NCBI RefSeq assembly: GCF_000002995.4 | Contig: NW_025062475.1 | Span: 9,180,187 to 9,244,186 of the forward strand | Direction of reading: 5' to 3' | DNA: 64,000 nt | Origin: Brugia malayi | Taxonomy: Eukaryota > Nematoda > Chromadorea > Rhabditida > Onchocercidae | Shown: positions 44,931 to 54,871 of the stretch, one piece after another | Layout: each line of letters starts with the position of its first letter | How positions within the stretch are numbered: position 1 is the first letter of the stretch | Notes under the pieces: generated by a model | Seen by the model: the letters and a program-made list of their open reading frames with translations, nothing else | The model's database searches: none | Told to the model about the DNA's origin: nothing | Made by a program: the position numbers and the translations under genes

Positions 44931-47900
44931 ATGCGGGCGAATACAAACTACATAATGGCAGTAGTTGCTGTATCTCTGCTATGGATATTCATTATGATTG
45001 CTTATCTTGGATTATTGGATGAGCCAAAAGCACGAATCATTGCTTTACGTCAACGATATCATGCATCAGTTCATCCAGCCTTTGATGATCATTCTCAGCT
45101 GCTTATACTATCCGCAACTCATAATGACCACAACGATGATATATCAAGAGAAATTCAGGAAGAGCAATTTTCACTAAATAACGCACCGGAAGTTGATCTT
45201 GAAAAACTATCCATTGTGCAAAATCAGCAGGAAGAGGTAATTTCATTACATTTCCGTGCCACTTTCTGATATCATTTGTCATCTTAAAGGGTGCAGTTCT
45301 ACATGATGTGCCAGTTAGTAATAGTTAGACATCTCGTTTATTGAGATGTCTTAACTTTTTTCATTGTCCTTTAAGTATCTGGTTATTGCTGATATATATC
45401 AAACATTACTTGCACATTGCTTGTTCACGGACTGGCTCAGTGGAATTTTTTTGAACAAATTTCGCAAAACTTTTAGAAACAGCGCGAAATAAGTTACGCC
45501 AAATATGCGTTCAATGAATTTCTGAGCAGCAGAATCGGACCACGGCGAAAAATTCCGGACACACGACATTACTTGTGAGTATTGATGTATTTGTAATATT
45601 TGGTAACAACTCGGACCATGTTTTCGTTTTTGGAATTTTGCGGTGTTCGAATTATTGTGACTAGAATCCATTTTACAACGTTCGAATTATTATAGCTATA
45701 ATATATGACACAAATTATTAATGGATTGATGACGTTTTATTGTAAAAATTTATATTGCCATTTTATACACCCTACTTTACATTGCGGATGCATTGCTATT
45801 TCCAATTTAATTTATCGAAACGATAGCTTGTTTTATTAGCGACGACATGTGTTCATTTTGAAATTTATTTATTTAAAGAATTGATTTGAATTTTTGGGTA
45901 CCTGGTGCTGCTTAATTTTTCAGATGCTTAAATGAAAGCTATTCGGAAGAATTACCAGCAGCAAGTATTATCATCTGTTATTATAATGAAGCTTCATCTG
46001 CTTTGATTCGCATGGTTAATAGTATTCTGGATAGAACGCCATCAAATTTGATTAATGAAATATTACTAGTGAATGACTACAGCGATCTTGGTTTGTTCAA
46101 GTTTTTTTAATTTCTGGGGATAATATTGCATATGTAGTTTATATGAATTAGTAGTACATGAAATAAATAAGCCGTAAATGAATGTTTGGAGAGTAATAAG
46201 TGTAGAGATTTGTAGGATCTTATTTAAATATGTCCTGAATAGTCACTTTAGATCTATTGCGTAAATTTATTTGCCCTTATAGAAACTATTTTCAGACAAT
46301 GCATCTGATGTTGCGGTACGCGCATATGCTCATGAGAACTGGAACAGTGACATAGTGAAAATGTTGAATACTGAAAAGAATGAGGGATTGATCCGAGCAA
46401 AAATATTTGGAGCTCAACATGCTACAGGTGAGGTACTGGTGTTTCTGGATAGTCATTGCGAAGTGAATGAACGATGGCTCGAACCACTGCTGGATCGAAT
46501 CGTTGCTGATAGGCACACGTTAGTTTTAGGATTCACTCGAAACATACGGGTAATCGAAATGATTCTTGCTTTATCATTATGATAAGCGTAAATTAATTAG
46601 ATATATTATTTGATCTCTTTACTTTTCTCTGCTTAAACTACTGAAACTGTTTATATTTTCCTTCATTTCATTTCCTTTCAACTTTCCAATTAATATTCAC
46701 CAAATCATTTTGTGTAGTGACTCGATTTTGTTAGCTCGAATGCAAGCGTTTCGGGAAATTGTTTGGCTAATGACGAAGTCCTTGTAGTTGGTTGGATAAT
46801 GCAAATGAATGGTTAAATAAAAATAAAAAGATAAAAAATTATCGTGGTTATTCTTATTTTTTATTGCTCGACGTTGTGAGGATTATTAAATAATACCAAA
46901 TTATACCACAGACAGCTTATAATAGAAAAACTACGTGGAACTAGCCTTAGGTCACAAATTACTTGGTGAGCAGGAGTACTGAGATGAGTCGAATTGAAGG
47001 CTAATAAAAAAACTGACCTCGGACAGTCAAGTTTACTTCTTATGTAGTGAGCGTTAGTTTCCAACAGGGAACTTTTAGATAAGCGGATAGATTATCAGAT
47101 ATAATAATATCTTTACAGCATTTCATCAATGCACACAAGATTAATTGCAATTTGGAAGTATTTGGTGATGAATCACGACAAAGTTTAAATGAAATATTCG
47201 ATGAATAAGATAACCTTTATCCTATAAATTTCTATTTAATAGACTTAAATTGTTTTGACATATTATGAAATCACCTCGATTTTCTCAGCAAACCGACAGC
47301 TACGTTCTATCTGTTTAGTTGTTTCTATATATTGGATCACTTTGTAAAGTAAAATTATGGAAAAAAGTTCAAAATATTGGATCGCTTTGTAAAGTAAAAG
47401 TATGGAAAAAAGTTCAGTATCCCAGGAATTAAAAATAATTTCTTTTTGAATATTATAGAGTTGTCTGTCCGGTTATCGACATCATTGATGCGGACACTTT
47501 GAAGTATATCGAATCGCCAGTATGCAAAGGGGGCATGTCATGGTCATTGGCATTTAAGTGGGATTATTTCCCACCACTATACTTTGATGAACCTAAACAG
47601 TATGTGCGCCCGGTGAAATCACCAACAATGGCTGGTGGTTTATTTGCCATTGACAAGAAATATTTTAATATGCTTGGGCAATATGATCCAGGAATGGAAA
47701 TTTGGGGAGCAGAAAATGTAGAAATTTCTTTAAGAGTAAGAATTATGCCAGTATCCGTTAGAATATTCATTAAGTTGAATTTCAGGGACCTCATGACTTT
47801 AACTGCATGTTTGATGGGATGATCATTGAGATTTTCTGGAAGTGGGTGTTTTTGATGATTAAACACACTGTCCGGTGGCAGTGGATTTAATTAGATCGTA

Positions 47901-49803
47901 TTTCATAGATCTTTACAGATTTGGATGTGTGGCGGCCGCTTGGAAATTGTGCCATGTAGCAGAGTTGGCCACATATTTCGTCAACGGCGTCCATATGGAC
48001 TCGGAATTGATTCAATGGGCCGGAATGCAGCTCGTACTGCCAATATCTGGCTCGATGAATATATTGTATGTATTTTCTTTATATTGTATGTTTCCTTTAT
48101 AATAATTCAAGATTTAGCGCTCATCTTAGGGCTTAATGTCTTTCATTTGTATGTCTTGTAAGTACATTACATATACTAATCATGTTTATCTCTTTGGGGA
48201 ATAAAGGATAAAACGCTTTTCAGTTATTTTTTCTACTATTTGCTGCTTCTCTTTTTAATCGCTACAAGATTATAGTATATGGGCTGTTGATTACAGGCTC
48301 TTGATCTAGGCAATTTTTATAGATGGGTAAAAATAAAGGTGTACTTCATCTGTATCACTATTAAACTTATATTTTCCAATAAGCTACCTTCTTAACCAAA
48401 CTTGGCGCTTGTTCCACATTGCTTCTGAATGAATAAAAACAATATTTACTGTATCCATGCAAAAGACGATTCTACAGGACCAATTTTATGCAGCCAAGCC
48501 AAATCTGCGAGGGATCAATATAGGCGATATAAGGGAAATGAAAGAATTACGCAGGAAACTGCACTGTAAACCGTTTTTATGGTATCTTCAAAATATTTAT
48601 CCAGAATTACTGCCGAACAACCACCCAACGATGATCGATCTAAAGAAATCTGATATGCTACGAAGTAGAAATATCGCAAGATATCACGTAAGATTTAAAC
48701 ATTTATAAAGATCAAGATTTTTTCCAAAATTATAGAAGCATCTTTGAGAATGTTAAATCAAGAGAAAAATAACAGAACTGATGCCCAGAATAGTTGTAAT
48801 GAAAATAGTCACTAATGAGAAGTAGAGAAAAAAAGCTGTAATGAATATTAGAGAATGTCAGGATTTCTGCAATCTAGCAATTCAAGCAGTATTTTCAGAT
48901 TTATAAAGATTGAAGACTGCAAGATTGTTATCAATTCGCTTTCTTCCATATAAAAATAAACTAAGATTTCTAAAACTTCTAAATCGATATCCATTCTGTA
49001 GATAATCTTATACAACACAAGCTTATGTCTGACAGCTCAATCAGTGAATGGACGTTTGGTTAGGGGAAGTAGTGTCGTTGTGGAGTATTGTCGCAAAGGA
49101 GATCGTCATCAAATTTGGCGCTGGACAAAACTTGGCGAACTTCGTCCCATGGGTTCGGCAACGCTTTGTCTCGACTCATTAAAAGTGATATCTCGCTTAC
49201 TTTTCCTCTATTATTGAATATGCTTTCCTTAGATGCTAACTCTTTATTCTATATTCTTTATTGACATAGAACATATGATCTAGGGCAATAGAACTTGAGT
49301 GATGCACAATCTTTTGGGAAACGAGGCCTTTTTGAGGGAGTAATTCATCCCTGGTATTAATGCAATTGCATTAGTAACACAAAACAGCATACTACAAAGA
49401 TATGGAGCTATTTTAATTATAAACTTTATAGGGGCCACGTATTCTAAAATGTCACTTACAAGGTGCTCATCAAGAATGGTCGCTTACGGTAAGAAACAAC
49501 TTTACTATTTTATAGTAGAGTTGTTTTATTGTATATTTTTTATTATATGTAGAAACAATTTATTCTACATTTTCTACAATTAGTACTTTATTATTTTATA
49601 GGAATAAACTTCAGTTCAAATAGATAAGTAGAAAAATTCAAATTCAGAGTTCCTTAAACAATGTTATATCCTTTTAGGGTCGTAAAATCTACAACGCAGC
49701 AGTTGGTCAGTGCATACATAGCGAAAAAGAATTGTCCAGTGTAACCAAAAATCGTTTTTGCTCTATTGCAAGTGAATGGGAATTTCAGGTTAACTCAAAC
49801 TAA
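44931..49803 (+). CDS. Polypeptide N-acetylgalactosaminyltransferase, GALNT11-like
   Basis: Ten exons join in phase to 597 residues: 44931-45236, 45477-45574, 45924-46090, 46296-46518, 47459-47735, 47919-48065, 48478-48687, 49002-49184, 49432-49488 and 49678-49803. Reaction: transfer of GalNAc from UDP-GalNAc to Ser/Thr of proteins, the first step of mucin-type O-glycosylation in the Golgi. It is a type II membrane protein: short cytosolic tail, TM at about residues 7-29, and a stem. The GT27 catalytic domain shows [15 protein letters not shown], the metal-binding DSH (242-244), [16 protein letters not shown], the Gal/GalNAc-T motif [11 protein letters not shown], and [11 protein letters not shown]-terminal ricin-type lectin domain has repeats QIW and [16 protein letters not shown] and the short stem resemble GALNT11 most. 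Length is normal and no key residue is missing. Intron 4 (about 940 bp) carries a 45-bp tandem repeat. Confidence 0.95.
47329..47418. repeat. 45-bp tandem duplication in GALNT intron 4
   Basis: Two adjacent units starting ATATTGGATC (47329-47373 and 47374-47418) share most bases, including AAAGTAAAA and TATGGAAAAAAGTTCA. They sit just upstream of the exon starting at 47459. Confidence 0.85.
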
Positions 49804-50186
49804 ATGAACCACATCACCCTCCCTTATCAGTTATGAATAAGAAACTCTGACATATTATCATTAGCATTGAACTAAAAAGCAAAGATATGGAACTGGCTAT
49901 TACAATTAACTCATTTCACATCCTTGTTAAAATGTCATTTTGTGGAAAGTTCTTTGTACAGATGACATTTTATGGAAAACTAAGACAAAGTCGTATAAAC
50001 AAAACCTTTGGAATATTCCTTCATATTATTATATATGATACTGCCAAACACGAGGTCGGATTTTTGCTGACAATTTATCATTAAACACAGTGAAAAAAAC
50101 ATACTCTCAACAATAACAAATTCATGAGAAACACTGGATCAAAAGCAAACATTATGTATACATGTTTTTTAAAAAAAAGCATTTTG

Positions 50187-50230
<44 letters not shown>

Positions 50231-50621
50231 TGGAAGAGCATTTTGCTTTTACCCTTCTTTTCACAAATAACTGTACAATCTTAGATCGCTATGCTGCGCT
50301 GAAAATAAAAATAAGGGAAAAATAACCAAAACTTTTCTTTCAATATACAAACAGAATCAGCTATATACTATTTTTGAACAAAATTCAATCTATTTTTTTC
50401 AGAACTTAACAAGTACTCATGACCGATAGGAATGAAAGACAAGTTTTAAACTGAAATTTTCAGACCGCTATAAAAATGAATTACTTTTCATCAGATATCA
50501 ATATATATTTGAACATATTTCTTTTTTTCTCTAAAACGACAATAAAGTAATATCACTAACTTCTCATATTTGTAATAGAAAAATAAAATGATAACATGCG
50601 GTAACAAACCCCCCTCCCCAA
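49804..50621. other. Convergent 3' intergenic region
   Basis: Lies between the ends of the GalNAc-transferase (plus) and the RPA70-like gene (minus). Contains a CT/AT microsatellite and AT-rich UTR-like sequence; no gene seen. Confidence 0.5.
50187..50230. repeat. (CT)n(AT)n microsatellite
   Basis: About 24 bases of CT dinucleotides run straight into 20 bases of AT dinucleotides. Seen directly. Confidence 0.95.
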
Positions 50622-53600
50622 TCACTTTTCTATAAATATTCCACTGCTCATATGTTCAATGGTACGTTCTAAAAATGTACAATAGCTATCGAAAGGCATC
50701 GTAATCACATCCTTCACCGACCAAAAATAAACTTGCTTTGTTTTAGCTGAAGCGGTCGAGCAGTCAGTATTTCCTCTCCTTTGTGCACCAAGTCGAAACA
50801 TATACGGTTTGAAAAGCACACTTTTGAAAGATGATTGGTATCGGTCTCTGTCAAATATCAACAATTTAGCAACTTCATCCGCCTGTTCTCCTATCAGTTT
50901 CTGTGCACAATCATCAAATGCAGTCACATGAACAGTTCCCGTAAAATCGAATAATTCCATCTGAAAAATGCACTTAGTGGAATTCCCACAGTCGCTAGCA
51001 TTTAAATGAAAGATTTTGATAAACAGAGTTTAAGGACGATCGAACTAGAAAATTCTTTTCCACCGAATTCCTCAAAGCTTTAAAAACAACTTAATATAGC
51101 AAATAAGGACGAGCCATTTTTTTTCGATCTAATTGTTTGCATCCGAACCATGCGATGATCAGACCAAGTAATAATAAAGTAGTGATGTAACTGGTAATCA
51201 CGATAAAAAAAAGACGGTAATAACAGAAACTTGTAAGCAATGAATATCTACTAGAAATTTCGAGGTGCCCATTGTTTCCGAGCGAAATTCCAAAACCTTT
51301 CATTAGTTCAATACTTACGTGTAGAGTGTAATAATATTTGTACTCGTTGCAAATACCACATTTTGAACATATGTACAGATCGCCATCCTTTTCGACCAAT
51401 AACTTTTTCTTACAAGTCAAGCAACCCTAAAAAGTTTTGTAGCACTAAATTACATTTCTCGACACATAAAACAGTTTTAGAAGTTGAAGTCTTTTCGAAT
51501 GAAATAAGCAGTTTTTTTGAAAAAAAAAAGAGCACCTTATAGACTGCATTTTCTATAAAAATAGAAGAAATCATAGCAGTTAAGTTGAAAAAATGACCAT
51601 CTACTGAGAATTTTAGTTGCTTGATCCATCGGTGTTCCTTAACTAAAAAAATCAAATATCTAAGATAATAATCGCTGACACAATTTTACATTTCGTTGCG
51701 ATCAAACGTTTCAGTATTAATAATATGTACACAAAATCTGAGAGTATGAAAATTGTTCAAGAATGTTTTTTTAACGAACCATTATTTAAAAGTCCCTATT
51801 GCAAACAACAAACTTACATGATGAAACCTGATTTACTGATGCAGATTTGAAAGCTTTGTCTTTGTTCTTACTGTACCAAAACTGAAGCGCATCGGCTTCC
51901 GGAAAATGTGGATCGTGTAACAATTTAGTAGAGGTCATTGAAACTAAAGATATCGTTCCTGAAACCTCAACAAAATTGCAAGGAATTGGGCGTCTACGTC
52001 TGATTACTTCTTTAAAGTTAAAAAATAACCTTGAAAACAACGCACAAGCAACCCCTTGACAGCCAGTACATGCTGATATTGTTCACTCGGGAAAATTTTT
52101 GCTTTCTGTCCCCACAGATTTACAGTAACATAGTAACCACTATCATCAACGATTTGTATTTCACGTTTTTGCAGATCTTCTCCAGTTTTTGATTTCAGCT
52201 GCTTCATTTCACCAATGTGGATCACAGTTCCCAGTACATCTTCAGTTATGTTATTTAGTCTTTCTTTGTTCATGAGAAAACCTTCGCAAGCACCAAAACT
52301 TTCTATATTTTGGAAAATCGGTTAATTACTTTCATAAATATTGCTTTCCTAGCAGATCTCATCATTAGAGTGAGACTAAAATGAGAGAGTAAAATGAAGT
52401 AAAATTTGTTCCTCATTACATGAAGTTAACACATCAGTTTCATTAATACAAACCTATTTCTGTGTCGATAAAACTTTGTAAATTGTGAATACGCACAAAC
52501 TCGAAATTTACTTTAGGCGATAATATTTGAGGCCGATCTGTGCATTTTGTAACCTAAAAAATATCCTAAAACATATATGCTTAGGCTTAGGCCTAAAAGA
52601 CAGAGAAAACAGAAATTTGCATTAGATAACAATATTCCTTGTTATGAAACTTAAACACTAAAACTATACGACACCTCACTATCTGGTCGAAGTACAACTT
52701 CCATATCGTGCTGATTACGGCTATATCTTTTGTTTGCCATTTTCACCGATGCATGCGTAATATAATACATCTAAAATGTTTTTTATAAACTAACATTTCA
52801 AAAGAATTTGAATATTTAAAACTTAAAAATTGTTATCAACCCACTTGTTCCGGACAAATCAGAGCAGCAGTTCTATGTGCAATGTCACCAAAAGCACAGA
52901 CACGAATTTCAACACCACCATCATCCACTGCTTGAAACGCGAATATACGCTGACCTCGAATACATGTTATCTAAAAGTAAATACCATGTGAAAATTCAAA
53001 TTTTCTCTAGAAAAACAAAATAAGCAGAACAGCATTGAGTTAGCAAGGAAATATTTACCTCATCAACAGAAATAACTTTGATACACAACCGCCAATTCTT
53101 ACAATACGGTGTTAACAACTTGATCGGAGTGACGTTTCCAACTTTACCACAAACAGAATCTAAAACATTCATTTCCAAATTACATTGTTATTATCTATGA
53201 ACTTGCATTCACCTAACTTCCACTGATATCGCTCTTTTATTACAATGTTTTAATTTCAAAAAAAAAAAAAGACTATAATATGGGACAACGTTTCTAAGAT
53301 TTTATTATTCAATCATTCATCATTCAATTTTTTTTAGTACTTGCTTTTCGGTTTTGTAGGAGTTAACTGCTCAGACACTGTTGAAATTTTCTTGACTGGG
53401 GAATTGAAAATACTACTACAGCTAACTGAAAAAGTTCAATAAATATAAAGCGGAAACACACTTAAAATAAAATGGAATCACTAAAACTGCCGAATTCTCA
53501 TAGAGAAAGCAGTTATTTATATTGCTCTAGAACATCCGGAAGTTTATATTTAGATAGATACAGGTACGCGAATGACAAAGTCATATGTATAATACTTAGT

Positions 53601-54195
53601 TAAACGAAAAAAAAAAAAAGGTGATTAACAAATTATCAACCGTTGTCAAGGCGTGGATTCTTAACTAGAGGAGATTTGAAAGTTAATGAGATCCGCTTGG
53701 AATTTCGTCGCAATGCGCTAAAAAGGAAAGTAAGTGTTAACGAGTCACTGAAATTATTAAGATAATTGATAGTTCATGCAACACAGCGACTCAAGTGAAA
53801 ATACTTGAAGACATGCATTACCACTCAATAAATGATGTGACTGTTACGGTTATTTAAGACCTCCTGCAAAATGATGCTACAAACTGGTGTTGTCATCTTC
53901 CTATTATGAAGATAAATAGAACGAGACTATGGATATCTTTACATCTGCTGTGAGACAGTGACATCAGCCATTGTATCACATTTCTGAAGTTAATCTACAC
54001 TACAACTGTCTATACTTTTTACCTATTTTCCACACTGCTACAGCGAGCATTGCCACTGTTTCCAATAGTGGCACGAATCGAATCGTTATTGTCATCGTCG
54101 TCGTCAAGGAGTTCGAATAGGTGACGTGCTTTCTGAAGTGCCTTTTCGCTTACCGTTATGTCTTTCCCCGAAGCCGTTATAAACCCGACACTCAT
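50622..54195 (-). CDS. BRC-repeat protein with RPA70-type OB folds (BRCA2-like or RPA70 fusion)
   Basis: Exons: 54195-54023, 53717-53641, 53425-53341, 53159-53059, 52970-52845, 52770-52675, 52553-52454, 52302-52030, 51958-51818, 51642-51536, 51426-51319 and 50960-50622. Exon 1 starts at an ATG (in-frame stop upstream) and encodes a RAD51-binding BRC motif: GFITASGKDITVSEKAL with FITA at 5-8 and LFEL at 26-29. Exons 2-3 are basic linker. From exon 4: RPA70 DBD-A (TPIKLLTPYCKNWRLCIKV, VKMANKRYS), DBD-B (IQIVDDSGYYVTVNLWG, VLAVKG), and DBD-C with a zinc ribbon CLTC...CSKC and VTAFDDCAQKL. RPA70N is absent. Expected role: ssDNA binding plus RAD51 loading in recombination, in the nucleus. Exons 4-12 and 1-3 agree in phase internally, but join 3-4 does not unless a small exon (for example 14 bases near 53230) is included. 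About 579 aa if fused. Alternative: two genes, a 113-aa BRC protein ending at 53334 and a 469-aa RPA70 core starting at 53178. Confidence 0.75.
52581..52592. repeat. Two TTAGGC units (telomere-type) in intron
   Basis: TTAGGCTTAGGC occurs in the intron between exons ending at 52553 and 52675 of the RPA70-like gene. TTAGGC is the nematode telomeric unit. Two copies may be chance. Confidence 0.5.
54023..54195 (-). other. BRC-repeat exon
   Basis: This single exon carries the whole BRC motif within the first 30 residues, followed by an acidic run (LLDDDDDNND) and a Ser/Asn-rich stretch, then a GTAAAA donor. Human BRC repeats have the form F-H-T-A-S-G-K...L-F-D-E; here both the FxxA and LFxx modules are present. 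Plus-strand frames over the same bases are shadows. Confidence 0.85.
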
Positions 54196-54871
54196 TTCAA
54201 ATAGATTACAGATGGTACATATCTTTCAGGAAGACCACAGCACTGTAAACTGCACATACTTACCACAAGTACAACATCGAGAACGACTAATATACACACA
54301 TGCACACGTACACGTACACGCACACGTACATATACACGTACAACACCCACAATTCCCTCACCCCGTTGCCGCTCCCTGGCTCACCTTTCAAATTCTAAAT
54401 GGAAACCTCGGTCCACTACTCCGGTAGGTCTGACATTATTGCTCACCATTATCCTGCACTGAAAATATCATTTAATGGGAGAGAATTAGGCAACGATGAT
54501 GACATTAGACATTACTGAAACAGCGAAATGAGTTTATCTCGTTTGTTGCGATGTGTGTGAGTAGATGGTTAATTAAGCGGCTGCTAACTAGGTTTTCAAC
54601 ATCTTACGGAATCCTGGAGTTAGCTTATTAGTTTGGAAGTAGTTTGTCTATCAAGTGAAAACATTTTGCTTTCACTCTGCTTCAGTTTTCACTTAATTTC
54701 ATCCATCCCTAAGTTTTTATTTTGAGGGAAAGAATTCACAGTTTTGGTCAGTTAGCTACATTCCTTTAATGGAAAATTTAGATTTAAATGAACAGAAGAA
54801 GAAGTGCATGATTTCTTGTTGAGAGGACATTGAATTTGAAACATTTGACCAGTACTGTATCCATTTCTAAG
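54196..54871. other. Divergent promoter region between BRC/RPA70 gene and GPN1
   Basis: 676 bases separate the two start codons, so both genes probably share this region for promoter sequence. It contains the CACGTA-type repeat and otherwise AT-rich DNA. No TATA element can be assigned with confidence. Confidence 0.5.
54292..54346. repeat. Degenerate (CACGTA)n simple repeat
   Basis: About nine imperfect hexamers of ACACGT/ACGTAC type, about 100 bases upstream of the BRC-exon ATG. It contains several CACGT cores (E-box-like half-sites), but low complexity is the simpler reading. Confidence 0.8.

Noticed and set aside
47780..47900. Extra coding exon in the GALNT gene after 47735
   Set aside because: It has an acceptor-like TTTCAG and a short open frame, but the catalytic domain continues perfectly from 47735 to 47919 without it.
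50187..50230. CT/AT tract as a regulatory GAGA-type element
   Set aside because: It lies in a convergent 3' region; an ordinary microsatellite explains it.
50622..53178. Plain RPA70 (rpa-1) as the whole identity of the minus-strand gene
   Set aside because: The OB folds and zinc ribbon fit RPA70, but RPA70N is absent and the exons directly upstream encode a BRC repeat and a linker in matching phase, so a simple RPA70 label would hide the main feature. Kept as an alternative.
54158..54427. Plus-strand frame rich in His-Val (HVHAHVHIH)
   Set aside because: It is a translation of the CACGTA repeat plus the antisense of the BRC exon.
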